Shown: positions 26,006 to 34,132 of the stretch, piece after piece
How the letters are laid out: each line of letters opens with the position of its first letter
How positions within the stretch are numbered: position 1 is the stretch's first letter
NCBI GenBank assembly: GCA_902550225.1
Contig: CACCYL010000001.1
Coordinates: 88,941 to 130,000, forward strand
Length of the DNA: 41,060 nucleotides
Direction: 5' to 3'
From: an uncultured Alphaproteobacteria bacterium
Lineage (GTDB): Bacteria; Pseudomonadota; Alphaproteobacteria; Methylaequorales; Methylaequoraceae
Program-made: the position numbers and the translations under genes
The notes under the pieces: model-generated
Told to the model about the DNA's origin: nothing
Database searches by the model: none
Seen by the model: the letters and a program-made list of their open reading frames with translations, nothing else

Positions 26006-28558
26006 TTAAATTTTACCACAACAACGCTTATATTTTTTTCCAGTACGTGGACATATCGCATTTCTAGGTATTTTGCTATTTCCTTGAGCTTCAAGGCAGT
26101 CTTTCTCATGATTTTGTGAAGCTTGTAACTCAGAACTTTGAGGTGTCGAAGCTTCGGTTTTAATCTCTACAAAGCTTATTATTTTTGTGATGTTAAATCG
26201 TATTTGTTCCATCATTTCTTCAAACATTATAAAGGCTTCTTGTTTATACTCATTCAATGGGTCTTTTTGTCCATAGGCTCGCAATGAAATACCTTGTCTT
26301 AAATGATCGAGAGAAAGAAGGTGTTCCTTCCAACATTTATCTATCATCTGCAATAAAATAGATTTTTGAGCATATGCAAAAAGTTCATCAGAATATTGAG
26401 TCTTTTTTAAGTTTATGTTTTTGTCCGACATTTTTATGATTTCATTTTTTATGTCTTCAATCTGTGGATTAGCTGACAGAATTTTTTCAAAATTTAAATC
26501 AACGTTCAGATTTTGCTTACAGTAATCAATTATTTTTTTCTTTTTTTCAGGGTTTAGTTCGTTTAAGTCTGAAATTTCCCTATCAACTAAATCATCTACG
26601 GATGCGTCTCTCATATCAAATACAAGAGTATCTATTTCTTTGTCATTAATAATTTCTTTTCTTTGGTCATAAATTATTTTTCTCTGTTCATTCATAACGT
26701 CGTCAAATCTAAGAAGACTTTTTCTAATTTCAAAGTTTCTCGCCTCGACTTTTTTCTGCGCCCTCTCTAATGCTTTTGTAATCCACGGATGTTGAATGCT
26801 TTCACCATCAGCAAGTCCAAGTGTTTTTAAAACTGAATCTAGTTTTTCAGAACCAAAAATTCTCATTAGGTCATCCTCTAAAGATAGAAAAAATTTTGAT
26901 GATCCAGGATCACCTTGTCTCCCTGATCGACCCCTTAACTGATTGTCAATTCTTCTAGATTCATGTCGTTCGGTACCAATTATATAAAGTCCTCCTGAAT
27001 CTTTCGAAACTTTCATTTCTTTTTCAAGGTTTTCTGAGTCTTCAGCTCCACCTAATTTAATATCAGTTCCTCTTCCAGCCATATTAGTAGCAATCGTAAC
27101 TGTTCCGGGTTTTCCAGCATGAGCTATAATCTCTGCCTCTTTTAGATGGTTCTTGGCATTAAGAACTTGGTGGTTTATACCCTTTTTTTTAAAAATCTTA
27201 GATAAGGATTCAGATTTTTCTATTGAAACGGTTCCAACTAAACATGGTTGGTTTTTTTTAATACATTCTTCAACTAGATTAACTATTGCATCATATTTTT
27301 CATTAAGGGTTCTATAAATCTCATCCTCGTGATCAACTCTTATCATGTTTTTGTTAGTTGGCACTTCAACAACTTCTAATTTATAAATATCAAAAAATTC
27401 GTCTGCCTCAGTTTTCGCAGTTCCGGTCATTCCTGATAATTTTTTATACAACCTAAAATAATTTTGATAAGTTATTGAAGCAAGAGTTTGGTTTTCTACC
27501 TGAACTTCCAAATCTTCCTTAGCTTCAATTGCCTGATGCAAACCCTCCGAGAATCTTCTACCTTCCATGGCTCTTCCTGTGAATTCATCAACAATTAAAA
27601 CTTTTTTATCTTGTACTAAATAATCTTTATCCTTTTCAAAGATATACCTAGCCTTAAGAGATTGATTAGTATGATGAAGAAGAGTAACGTTATTAATGTC
27701 ATATAAACTTCCAGTTGTTAATAATTTTTCTTTTTTGTAGAATCCCTCCAATTTTTCAATTGCATTGTCTTTCAAAACTACACTTTTTGATTTTTCGTCT
27801 TTTTCATAATCTTGAGAATCAAGTCTTGCAATGATTCCATCAACTATTTTATACAAAGCAGATGATTGTTCTGCAGACCCTGAAATTATAAGAGGGGTTC
27901 TAGCTTCATCAATTAAGATTGAATCAACCTCATCGATAATTGCATAACTGAAGTCGCTTTGCACTAATTGGTCTTTCGAGAATTTCATATTGTCTCTTAG
28001 GTAGTCGAATCCAAACTCGTTGTTTGTGCCATACGTTATGTCTGAAGAGTATGCCTTTTTTCTCTCGGTTTCATCCATTCCATTAACAATATAACCTGTT
28101 TTAAGTCCTAATTTTTCATAAACAACACCCATCCACTCACTGTCTCTTTTGGCGAGATAATCATTTACGGTTACAATATGAACTGAATTATTTTGTAACG
28201 AATTAAGGTATGCCGCGAGGGTTGACACAAGTGTTTTTCCTTCTCCAGTTTTCATCTCAGCAATCATGCCTCTGTGAAGAACAATTCCTCCAATAATTTG
28301 CACATCATAATGTCTCTGTCCTAACGACCTTTTTGCAGCCTCTCTTACATTAGAGAAGGCATCTGGAATGATGTCGTCTAACGGCTTGCCATTTTTAACT
28401 TGTTGCCTTAATTCTTGAGTTTTATTTAGGATTTGATCATCCGCAAGTTTTTCATAGATTTTTTCTAGTTCGTTTACTTTATCAACTAGAGGAAGAATCT
28501 TTTTGATTACTCGGTCATTTGAAGAACCAAATATTTTTTTTGACAAAAAATTTAACAT
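26006..28558 (-). CDS. secA: Preprotein translocase ATPase SecA
   Basis: The 850-residue motor drives preproteins through SecYEG. Features are Walker A MKTGEGKT (102-109), DEVDSILIDEARTPLIISG, the Arg-finger region TNMAGRGTDIKLGG, GTERHESRRIDNQLRGRSGRQGDPG, and the helical scaffold GISLRAYGQKDPLNEYKQEAF. The C-terminal metal-binding tail reads CPRTGKKYKRCCG instead of the usual CPCGSGKKYKxCHG. One Cys and one residue are missing, and His is replaced by Cys, so zinc/SecB binding may be altered. A Gln/Ser-rich linker precedes it. It is transcribed alone, divergent from argJ by 59 bases. Confidence 0.98.
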   Translation of the reverse strand: MLNFLSKKIFGSSNDRVIKKILPLVDKVNELEKIYEKLADDQILNKTQELRQQVKNGKPLDDIIPDAFSNVREAAKRSLGQRHYDVQIIGGIVLHRGMIAEMKTGEGKTLVSTLAAYLNSLQNNSVHIVTVNDYLAKRDSEWMGVVYEKLGLKTGYIVNGMDETERKKAYSSDITYGTNNEFGFDYLRDNMKFSKDQLVQSDFSYAIIDEVDSILIDEARTPLIISGSAEQSSALYKIVDGIIARLDSQDYEKDEKSKSVVLKDNAIEKLEGFYKKEKLLTTGSLYDINNVTLLHHTNQSLKARYIFEKDKDYLVQDKKVLIVDEFTGRAMEGRRFSEGLHQAIEAKEDLEVQVENQTLASITYQNYFRLYKKLSGMTGTAKTEADEFFDIYKLEVVEVPTNKNMIRVDHEDEIYRTLNEKYDAIVNLVEECIKKNQPCLVGTVSIEKSESLSKIFKKKGINHQVLNAKNHLKEAEIIAHAGKPGTVTIATNMAGRGTDIKLGGAEDSENLEKEMKVSKDSGGLYIIGTERHESRRIDNQLRGRSGRQGDPGSSKFFLSLEDDLMRIFGSEKLDSVLKTLGLADGESIQHPWITKALERAQKKVEARNFEIRKSLLRFDDVMNEQRKIIYDQRKEIINDKEIDTLVFDMRDASVDDLVDREISDLNELNPEKKKKIIDYCKQNLNVDLNFEKILSANPQIEDIKNEIIKMSDKNINLKKTQYSDELFAYAQKSILLQMIDKCWKEHLLSLDHLRQGISLRAYGQKDPLNEYKQEAFIMFEEMMEQIRFNITKIISFVEIKTEASTPQSSELQASQNHEKDCLEAQGNSKIPRNAICPRTGKKYKRCCGKI

Positions 28559-28617
28559 GCTATTATTTATATTAATTTTAGATATAAAGATATATTAATT
28601 TTGTTTTTTGTGTAACT

Positions 28618-29847
28618 ATGACCTTCAAAATATCTCCACTAGCCCCTAGAAAAATAAAAAAAGTTATCCCTATTGATGGCATTAATGTTTCTAGTACACA
28701 TTGTGGTTTAAAAAAAAATAATAAACAAGATCTGGTTTTAATTAAATTAGATTATCCTGGAGAAATAATAGGCTTATTTACTAAATCAAAAACCCCGGGA
28801 GAACCGATAGTTTGGAATAAAAAAATTCATAAATTCGGAAAAGTTTCTGTAATTCTTATTAATTCTGGAAATGCAAATGTATTCAATGGTAAATCTGGAG
28901 AATCCTCCTTACTCAAAATAGTAAATGAAATATCACGCAAATTAAAAGTTCCGAAAAAACATATTTACATTGCTTCAACAGGGGTTATCGGTGAACCATT
29001 AGATGAAAAGAAAATAATTAAACAAATACCGTTTTTAATCTCTAATCTCCAAAATGGCAGTAATTCCTGGCTTGAAGCAGCAAAAGCAATTACGACAACG
29101 GATACATTTCCAAAGACACATTCTGAAATTCTTTTTAAAAAAAGGGATATTATAATTAATGGTATAGCAAAGGGCTCCGGTATGATAGCCCCTAATATGG
29201 CAACAATGCTTGCATTTATTTTTACAAATATTGACTTTAAGAGAGAGGACTGTTCGCAAAAATTTCGAGAGATTGTTAATAAAACTTTTAACTCAATCAC
29301 TGTAGACGGCGACACCTCGACAAGCGATATGATTTTACTTTTTTCTGTCAATGACAACAAAAATTCAATTAAATTGAATAATGAAAATCGAAAGAAGTTT
29401 TTTTATCACTTAGAAAATCTAACAAGCAAATTAGCAGAATATATTGTTAAAGATGGAGAAGGTGCATCTAAATTTTTAAAAATAAAAATTAAAGGTGCTA
29501 AAAGCATCAATGATGCAAAAAAAATTGGTAAATCAATAGCTAATTCTCCCCTTTTTAAGACTGCTATGTCTGGTTCTGATTCAAACTGGGGGAGAATTAT
29601 TATGGCTGTTGGAAAATCTGGAGCAAAGCTAGATCCAGAAAAGTTAACTTTAAAATTTGGAAAATTTATAATTTTGCAAAAAGGAAAAAAACTTAATCTA
29701 ACTTATATTAATTTAATAAATAAATACCTTAAAAAATCAGAAATTGAAATAATAGTGGATTTGAACATAGGTTTATATGAATGGAGTACATGGACTTGTG
29801 ATTTTACGAAAGAATACGTATCAATCAACACTGACTATAGAAGCTAA
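28618..29847 (+). CDS. argJ: Glutamate N-acetyltransferase / amino-acid acetyltransferase ArgJ
   Basis: The 409-residue enzyme recycles the acetyl group in arginine synthesis, moving it from N-acetylornithine to glutamate. It is made as a precursor that cuts itself at the A195-T196 bond in MIAPNMATMLAF; T196 is then the nucleophile. Other family marks are INSGNANVFNGKSG, STGVIGEPLD, TTDTFPK, VDGDTSTSD and MSGSDSNWGRIIMAVG. Whether it also has acetyl-CoA-dependent synthase activity cannot be told from sequence. The 3' end overlaps the MutT-like gene by 71 bases. Confidence 0.97.
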   Translation: MTFKISPLAPRKIKKVIPIDGINVSSTHCGLKKNNKQDLVLIKLDYPGEIIGLFTKSKTPGEPIVWNKKIHKFGKVSVILINSGNANVFNGKSGESSLLKIVNEISRKLKVPKKHIYIASTGVIGEPLDEKKIIKQIPFLISNLQNGSNSWLEAAKAITTTDTFPKTHSEILFKKRDIIINGIAKGSGMIAPNMATMLAFIFTNIDFKREDCSQKFREIVNKTFNSITVDGDTSTSDMILLFSVNDNKNSIKLNNENRKKFFYHLENLTSKLAEYIVKDGEGASKFLKIKIKGAKSINDAKKIGKSIANSPLFKTAMSGSDSNWGRIIMAVGKSGAKLDPEKLTLKFGKFIILQKGKKLNLTYINLINKYLKKSEIEIIVDLNIGLYEWSTWTCDFTKEYVSINTDYRS

Positions 29848-30268
29848 AAAATATAAAAACGTTGTTGCATGTGTTTTGAAAAAAAATGACAAAATATTGA
29901 TTGCCTCAAGACCTGAAACGAAAAATTTCTCAGGTTTCTTTGAATTTCCTGGAGGAAAAGTAGAAAAAGATGAATGTCTAATAGAAGCTTTAGATAGAGA
30001 AATTAATGAGGAACTTGGGATAAGACTAGATTTTAGTAAGCTTTATTATCTAAATCATTATAGGATTCTAGAACATAAAATTAGTTTACACTTTTTTCTT
30101 TGTCTGAGGTGGTTTGGAAAAATTAAAAATAAAGAAAAGCAAACTTTGAAATGGATTCTACCCAATGAACTAAATAATTGTAACCTTTTAAAATCAAATG
30201 AAAGTTTTAAAATTTTTTTAAATAATTTTATTTTTCCAACAACTCACAGAAACTACATCGCAACTTAA
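29777..30268 (+). CDS. NUDIX hydrolase, MutT-like
   Basis: The protein, up to 163 residues, has a complete NUDIX box, GGKVEKDECLIEALDREINEELGI (Gx5Ex7REUxEExGU), after VVACVLKKNDKILIASRPE. This is typical of MutT-type 8-oxo-dGTP pyrophosphatases that clean the nucleotide pool. The start is uncertain. ATG 29777 has TAGG 5 bases upstream but puts about 25 extra residues before the usual MutT N-terminus and overlaps argJ by 71 bases. GTG 29798 is an alternative. The 3' end runs 51 bases into the converging NDUFAF5-like gene. In other alphaproteobacteria a mutT also follows argJ, supporting the assignment. Confidence 0.87.
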   Translation: MNGVHGLVILRKNTYQSTLTIEAKKYKNVVACVLKKNDKILIASRPETKNFSGFFEFPGGKVEKDECLIEALDREINEELGIRLDFSKLYYLNHYRILEHKISLHFFLCLRWFGKIKNKEKQTLKWILPNELNNCNLLKSNESFKIFLNNFIFPTTHRNYIAT

Positions 30269-31036
30269 ACGCAGTCCATTTTCATCGCTAAATTTTTTCT
30301 TATATTCGTTGTTTAGGGTATTTAAATAATTATTTGTCATCAAACTTTTCTTTCTGTCACTAAGAATTTTATTTTCTCCTACACCTTTCAAGTCCTCAAA
30401 TATTTTTCTAATGTTTTTATAGTATATTTTATAACTGATTGTTTCAGACACTAATTCCTCGAAGCCTACTTGACCTAATAAATCAGAAATCTCAACCATT
30501 TTTAGAGTAATAGGTAATCGCATAAAAGCTCCATTAAACAATTTTTCATCTGTCGAGAATAGTGAATCTCTTAATTCATACATTGTTCTTTCTCCAAAAA
30601 AATTACAAACAAGTAAACCATTAACTTTCAATAATTGATAGATTTCATTTAAATGCTTTTTTTTATCAATTATACTGTTAATACATAAATTACTAATAAT
30701 AAGATCAAATTTTTCATTTTTTAGAGGTAAATTTTCAAAGTGACTCTCGACTTTTAAAATTTTGTTTGACTTATTATTTTTTTTGTTGAGCAGGTTTCTA
30801 TAGGGAGATAAGAAGATGAGTTTTGAAAAACTTACTTTGATTGTATTTTCAAGTGATTCACCAGCATCTGATGAAAGTAGTAAAATTTTATCGTAGTTAC
30901 TTCCAAGTTCTTTAAGTTTTTCTCCTAATAGTTCTGATATTTTATTAAACAAAAAATTGTGTTCATACCAGTTTTTACTTGATTTGTTTTTAGAATCAAT
31001 TAAAGAATTTATATCTATTAAACTTGTTTGTGTCAT
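30218..31036 (-). CDS. Methyltransferase-fold protein, NDUFAF5-like
   Basis: The 272-residue protein is a class I methyltransferase-fold protein. Its C-terminal half, with IYQLLKVNGLLVCNFFGERTMYELRDSL, ISDLLGQVGFEELVSE and IRKIFEDLKGVGENKIL, matches the NDUFAF5-like group of alphaproteobacteria and mitochondria. Human NDUFAF5 is a complex I assembly factor that hydroxylates an arginine of NDUFS7. The SAM-binding motif I, normally a Gly-rich DxGxGxG, reads LLLSSDAGES (52-61) here, so cofactor binding may be changed. ATG at 31036 gives MTQTSLIDIN. An upstream ATG at 31087 would overlap grxC and is rejected. Only 11 bases separate its start from that of grxC. Confidence 0.75.
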   Translation of the reverse strand: MTQTSLIDINSLIDSKNKSSKNWYEHNFLFNKISELLGEKLKELGSNYDKILLLSSDAGESLENTIKVSFSKLIFLSPYRNLLNKKNNKSNKILKVESHFENLPLKNEKFDLIISNLCINSIIDKKKHLNEIYQLLKVNGLLVCNFFGERTMYELRDSLFSTDEKLFNGAFMRLPITLKMVEISDLLGQVGFEELVSETISYKIYYKNIRKIFEDLKGVGENKILSDRKKSLMTNNYLNTLNNEYKKKFSDENGLRLSCDVVSVSCWKNKII

Positions 31037-31047
31037 AAAAATTATTA

Positions 31048-31305
31048 ATGAAGAAAATTTTAATCTATTCCTCCGATATTTGTCCATACTGTATAGCAGC
31101 GAAGCGTTTACTTGAAAACCTTAATCTCAAATTCAAAGAGAAAGTTATTGATAATCAACCATCCTTAAGAACTGAAATGTATAACATTTCAAATGGGAGA
31201 AATACTGTTCCTCAAATCTTTATTGGTGACAAACATGTGGGTGGCTATGATGATTTAAAATTGATTTATGAAAATGGTGAACTAATGAGACTAATTAATG
31301 AATAA
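31048..31305 (+). CDS. grxC: Glutaredoxin 3 (dithiol)
   Basis: The 85-residue glutathione-dependent oxidoreductase has active site CPYC at residues 12-15, the TVPQIFIG cis-Pro motif and GGYDDL for glutathione binding. It reduces protein disulfides and mixed disulfides in the cytoplasm. The length is typical of GrxC. It is divergent from the NDUFAF5-like gene with an 11-base gap and overlaps the downstream amidase start by 8 bases. The pairing of grxC with this amidase recurs in alphaproteobacteria. Confidence 0.95.
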   Translation: MKKILIYSSDICPYCIAAKRLLENLNLKFKEKVIDNQPSLRTEMYNISNGRNTVPQIFIGDKHVGGYDDLKLIYENGELMRLINE

Positions 31306-32098
31306 ATTTAGAGTTGCTTGTTTTCAAACAACTAGTAGCGATATCCCAGAAGAAAATGTTATAATGCTGGAAAAAATTTTTTCTAAAGTCAAAAGAAAAA
31401 ATTTTAATCTTATCTGCCTACCAGAGTGTGTTTCTATTTTTTCTGATTCAAAAAATAAAATTAATGATTATTTTGACAATTGGCATCAAATTTTTCTCAA
31501 CTTTATTATTAACAAAGCTAAAGAATTTGACACAAATATTTTGTTAGGTTCTTTTCCATACAAAAAAAAAAATAAAAGATTTTTAAATAGATCACTTATA
31601 ATTTGTAACAAAGGTAAAATTTTGAGTCATTATGATAAAATGAATCTTTTTGATGTCGTATTAGGTACGAATGAGAAATATTTTGAGTCTAAAAATTATG
31701 ACTCAGGTAAAAAATTGAAGGTTATTAAATTACCATGGGGGAATCTCGGAATGAGCATTTGCTATGATTTAAGGTTTCCAAACTTATATAAGAATTTAAC
31801 CAAAAGAGGCGCGGATTTTTTTTCAATTCCAGCAGCTTTTACGTATACAACTGGAAAAAGTCACTGGCACACCCTAATAAGAGCTAGAGCCATTGAAAAT
31901 GGTTGTTTTGTTTTTGCTCCAGCGCAATGTGGAGTTCATAAGAATGGTAGAAAAACTTTTGGTCACTCTCTTATTGTAGATCCTTGGGGTAAAGTGATTG
32001 CAGAAGCAAAAAATCAAATTGATGTAATTGAAGCACAGATTGACACTGAGTTAGTAAAAAATGTGAGAAAAAAAATTCCATCTATGACTACTTTTTAA
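31298..32098 (+). CDS. Carbon-nitrogen hydrolase (nitrilase family, Nit1/deaminated-glutathione-amidase-like)
   Basis: The 266-residue nitrilase-superfamily amidase has the Glu-Lys-Cys triad visible: E43 in LICLPECVS, K114 in LSHYDKMNLFDV and C155 in MSICYDLRFPNLY. The overall pattern, including RAIENGCFVFAPAQCG and FGHSLIVDPWGKVIAEA, resembles Nit1/NitA proteins that hydrolyse deaminated glutathione, a damage product of transaminases. Coupling to grxC by an 8-base overlap fits a glutathione link. Substrate is inferred from family and context. Confidence 0.88.
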   Translation: MNKFRVACFQTTSSDIPEENVIMLEKIFSKVKRKNFNLICLPECVSIFSDSKNKINDYFDNWHQIFLNFIINKAKEFDTNILLGSFPYKKKNKRFLNRSLIICNKGKILSHYDKMNLFDVVLGTNEKYFESKNYDSGKKLKVIKLPWGNLGMSICYDLRFPNLYKNLTKRGADFFSIPAAFTYTTGKSHWHTLIRARAIENGCFVFAPAQCGVHKNGRKTFGHSLIVDPWGKVIAEAKNQIDVIEAQIDTELVKNVRKKIPSMTTF

Positions 32099-32115
32099 TA
32101 AAGAATTAGAAATCT

Positions 32116-32134
32116 AAGAAACGATTCTTTTTTA
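32116..32134 (+). terminator. Weak candidate terminator after the amidase gene
   Basis: AAGAA (32116-32120), loop ACGA, TTCTT (32125-32129) then TTTT form a small 5-bp AT-rich hairpin with a T tract, 18 bases after the amidase stop and before the converging ubiG end. The stem is weak, so this is tentative. Confidence 0.35.
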
Positions 32135-32145
32135 GTCTATTATTT

Positions 32146-32856
32146 TCAAGATTTGATTGCGAAAAACATATAGTTTATTAAGGTTCTTTCTGAAAAACTC
32201 CACCTATTTTTAAAAGGGTTATAGTTTACACCTTGAATTTGAAAATCATTAAAGCCATTTTCTAGAAACTTTTTTTTGACAAAATTCGGTTTCAAAAATT
32301 TTTTCCATTCATGTGTTCCTCTTGGAACGATTTGCAAAACATTTTCAGCAAAAAGGATTGCTAATAAATATGAAGTTAAAGTTTTGTTAATTGTTGAACC
32401 AAAAAAAACTCCGTTTTTTTTTAAAATATCATTTGAAATAGAGATGATTTGGTTAATATTTTCTAAATGTTCGAGAACCTCCATACAGGTAACGATATCA
32501 AAACTACATTTCTCTATTTTGGAAAGTTCACCGTGAATATAGTTTATTTTAAGATTTTTAATTCTTGCATGTTCTTTTGCTACCTTTATAGCTTTTTCAT
32601 TGGTATCAATTCCAGTTACTTCTGCACCTAATCTTGATAATGGTTCACATAAAATTCCACCTCCACATCCAACATCTAATATACTTAAACCATTAAATGA
32701 TTGATAAAGATTATTTCTTTTTAAATATTCTAATCGAATTAAATTAAAAGAATGCAATGCTTTAAAGGACCCATTTTCATCCCACCATTCATCTGATAAC
32801 TTATCAAAGAGTCTTGAAGTTTCATCTGGTGTGCTTTTAAAATTTTTACTTTTCAT
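32146..32856 (-). CDS. ubiG: Ubiquinone biosynthesis O-methyltransferase UbiG
   Basis: The 236-residue SAM-dependent methyltransferase performs both O-methylations in ubiquinone synthesis. It begins MKSKNFKSTPDETSRLFDKL and contains WWDENGSFKALHSFNLIR, motif I LDVGCGGGILCEPLS, CMEVLEHL and VPRGTHEWKKF, all hallmark UbiG. The frame is open another 363 bases upstream, but that part is antisense to lysC and does not resemble UbiG. The ATG at 32856 gives the family length. It is divergent from lysC with 55 bases between start codons. Confidence 0.95.
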   Translation of the reverse strand: MKSKNFKSTPDETSRLFDKLSDEWWDENGSFKALHSFNLIRLEYLKRNNLYQSFNGLSILDVGCGGGILCEPLSRLGAEVTGIDTNEKAIKVAKEHARIKNLKINYIHGELSKIEKCSFDIVTCMEVLEHLENINQIISISNDILKKNGVFFGSTINKTLTSYLLAILFAENVLQIVPRGTHEWKKFLKPNFVKKKFLENGFNDFQIQGVNYNPFKNRWSFSERTLINYMFFAIKS

Positions 32857-32911
32857 TTTATAATATTTACATATGGTAGTATTAAAATTCTTAAATACAA
32901 AATAATTCTTT

Positions 32912-34126
32912 ATGTTGATAAATGTTTTGAAATTCGGTGGCACCTCGGTGGCTAATTTGAAAAGAATAGAAAATGTTGTAAAAATTGTTGAAAAGAGAAT
33001 TAAAGACAACTCCTCAAAAATAATTTTAGTTGTCTCTGCTATGAGTGGTGTAACTAACGAACTTATAAAGGAGTTTAAAAAAATAAAGAATGAAATATCT
33101 GATCCTGAATACGACGTGATTGTTTCAACTGGTGAACAATCCTCATCTGCTCTAATAAGCTCGTTATTGAACAAAAAAAAAATTGAATCAAGGTCATTAC
33201 TTGGATGGCAAATACCCATATTGACAGACGGGAACCATAGTAAGGCTAGAATTATTAAGATAAATTCAAATGTTTTAAAAAATCATTTAGAGAGGTATAG
33301 AGTTTTAGTTATTGCAGGATTTCAGGGAATTTCTAAGGAAAATAGAATTACAACTCTTGGGAGAGGGGGATCCGACACAACCGCAGTAGCAATCTCCTAC
33401 GCATTAGGGCTTAAAACATGTGAGATCTATACAGATGTAGAGGGTATTTTTACCTCTGATCCGAGAATTGTTAAAGATGCAAATAAAATTGATTCAATAA
33501 CATATGATGAAATATTGGAACTCGCTTCCCTTGGCTCTAAAGTATTACATCCAAGATCAGTTGAATTAGCCATGAAATATGGTATTAGAATTCATGTTAG
33601 AAGTTCTTTTGATAAAAAGTTAGGGACAATGGTTGTTAAAGAAGAAAATAAAATTGAAAAAGAAGTTGTTACAGGGATCACTTCGTCAGAGAATGAGGCA
33701 AAAATAACATTAAAAGGCATTCCTGATAAACCTGGAATAGCAGCAAAAATTTTTAGTACTTTAGCAAGTAATAATATAAACGTTGACATGATTGTTCAAA
33801 ATATAACTGATGATGGTAGATTCGCTAGTTTGACTTTTACAGTCCCAGTTGAGGATGAAAGAAAATCATTAAAAGAGTTAAGATCCTCTGATATAAAGTT
33901 TAAGAAAATTCATTCAAACAGTTCCATTTGCAAAATCTCAATTGTTGGTGTTGGAATGAAAAGTAATGTTGGTGTAGCTCAAAAGATGTTTGAAACCTTG
34001 GCAAAAAAAAATATCAATATCCAGGTTATTTCAACTTCAGAAATAAAAATAAGTGTTTTAATTGACTTGCCCAAAAAAAAAATTGCTCTTAAAGCACTTC
34101 ATTCGGCCTATGGACTTGGTAAATAA
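32912..34126 (+). CDS. lysC: Aspartate kinase
   Basis: The 404-residue enzyme phosphorylates aspartate, the first step to lysine, threonine, methionine and diaminopimelate. It shows KFGGTSVA (7-14), VSTGEQSSSALIS, TLGRGGSDTTAVA and EIYTDVEGIFTSDPRIV. Two C-terminal ACT domains (about 265-335 and 340-404; GIPDKPGIAAKIFSTL and VGVGMKSNVGVAQKMFE) usually bind inhibitory lysine or threonine. It is full length. lysC beside ubiG is a conserved alphaproteobacterial neighbourhood. Confidence 0.97.
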   Translation: MLINVLKFGGTSVANLKRIENVVKIVEKRIKDNSSKIILVVSAMSGVTNELIKEFKKIKNEISDPEYDVIVSTGEQSSSALISSLLNKKKIESRSLLGWQIPILTDGNHSKARIIKINSNVLKNHLERYRVLVIAGFQGISKENRITTLGRGGSDTTAVAISYALGLKTCEIYTDVEGIFTSDPRIVKDANKIDSITYDEILELASLGSKVLHPRSVELAMKYGIRIHVRSSFDKKLGTMVVKEENKIEKEVVTGITSSENEAKITLKGIPDKPGIAAKIFSTLASNNINVDMIVQNITDDGRFASLTFTVPVEDERKSLKELRSSDIKFKKIHSNSSICKISIVGVGMKSNVGVAQKMFETLAKKNINIQVISTSEIKISVLIDLPKKKIALKALHSAYGLGK

Positions 34127-34132
34127 ATAATT

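Noticed and set aside
31037-31087. A 17-residue N-terminal extension of the NDUFAF5-like protein
   Set aside because: It would overlap the grxC coding sequence and adds a Lys/Arg-rich segment not typical of the family; the ATG at 31036 is better.
32857-33219. A long open N-terminal extension of ubiG on the minus strand
   Set aside because: It runs antisense through the start of lysC, lacks UbiG similarity, and the ATG at 32856 gives the normal UbiG N-terminus and length.
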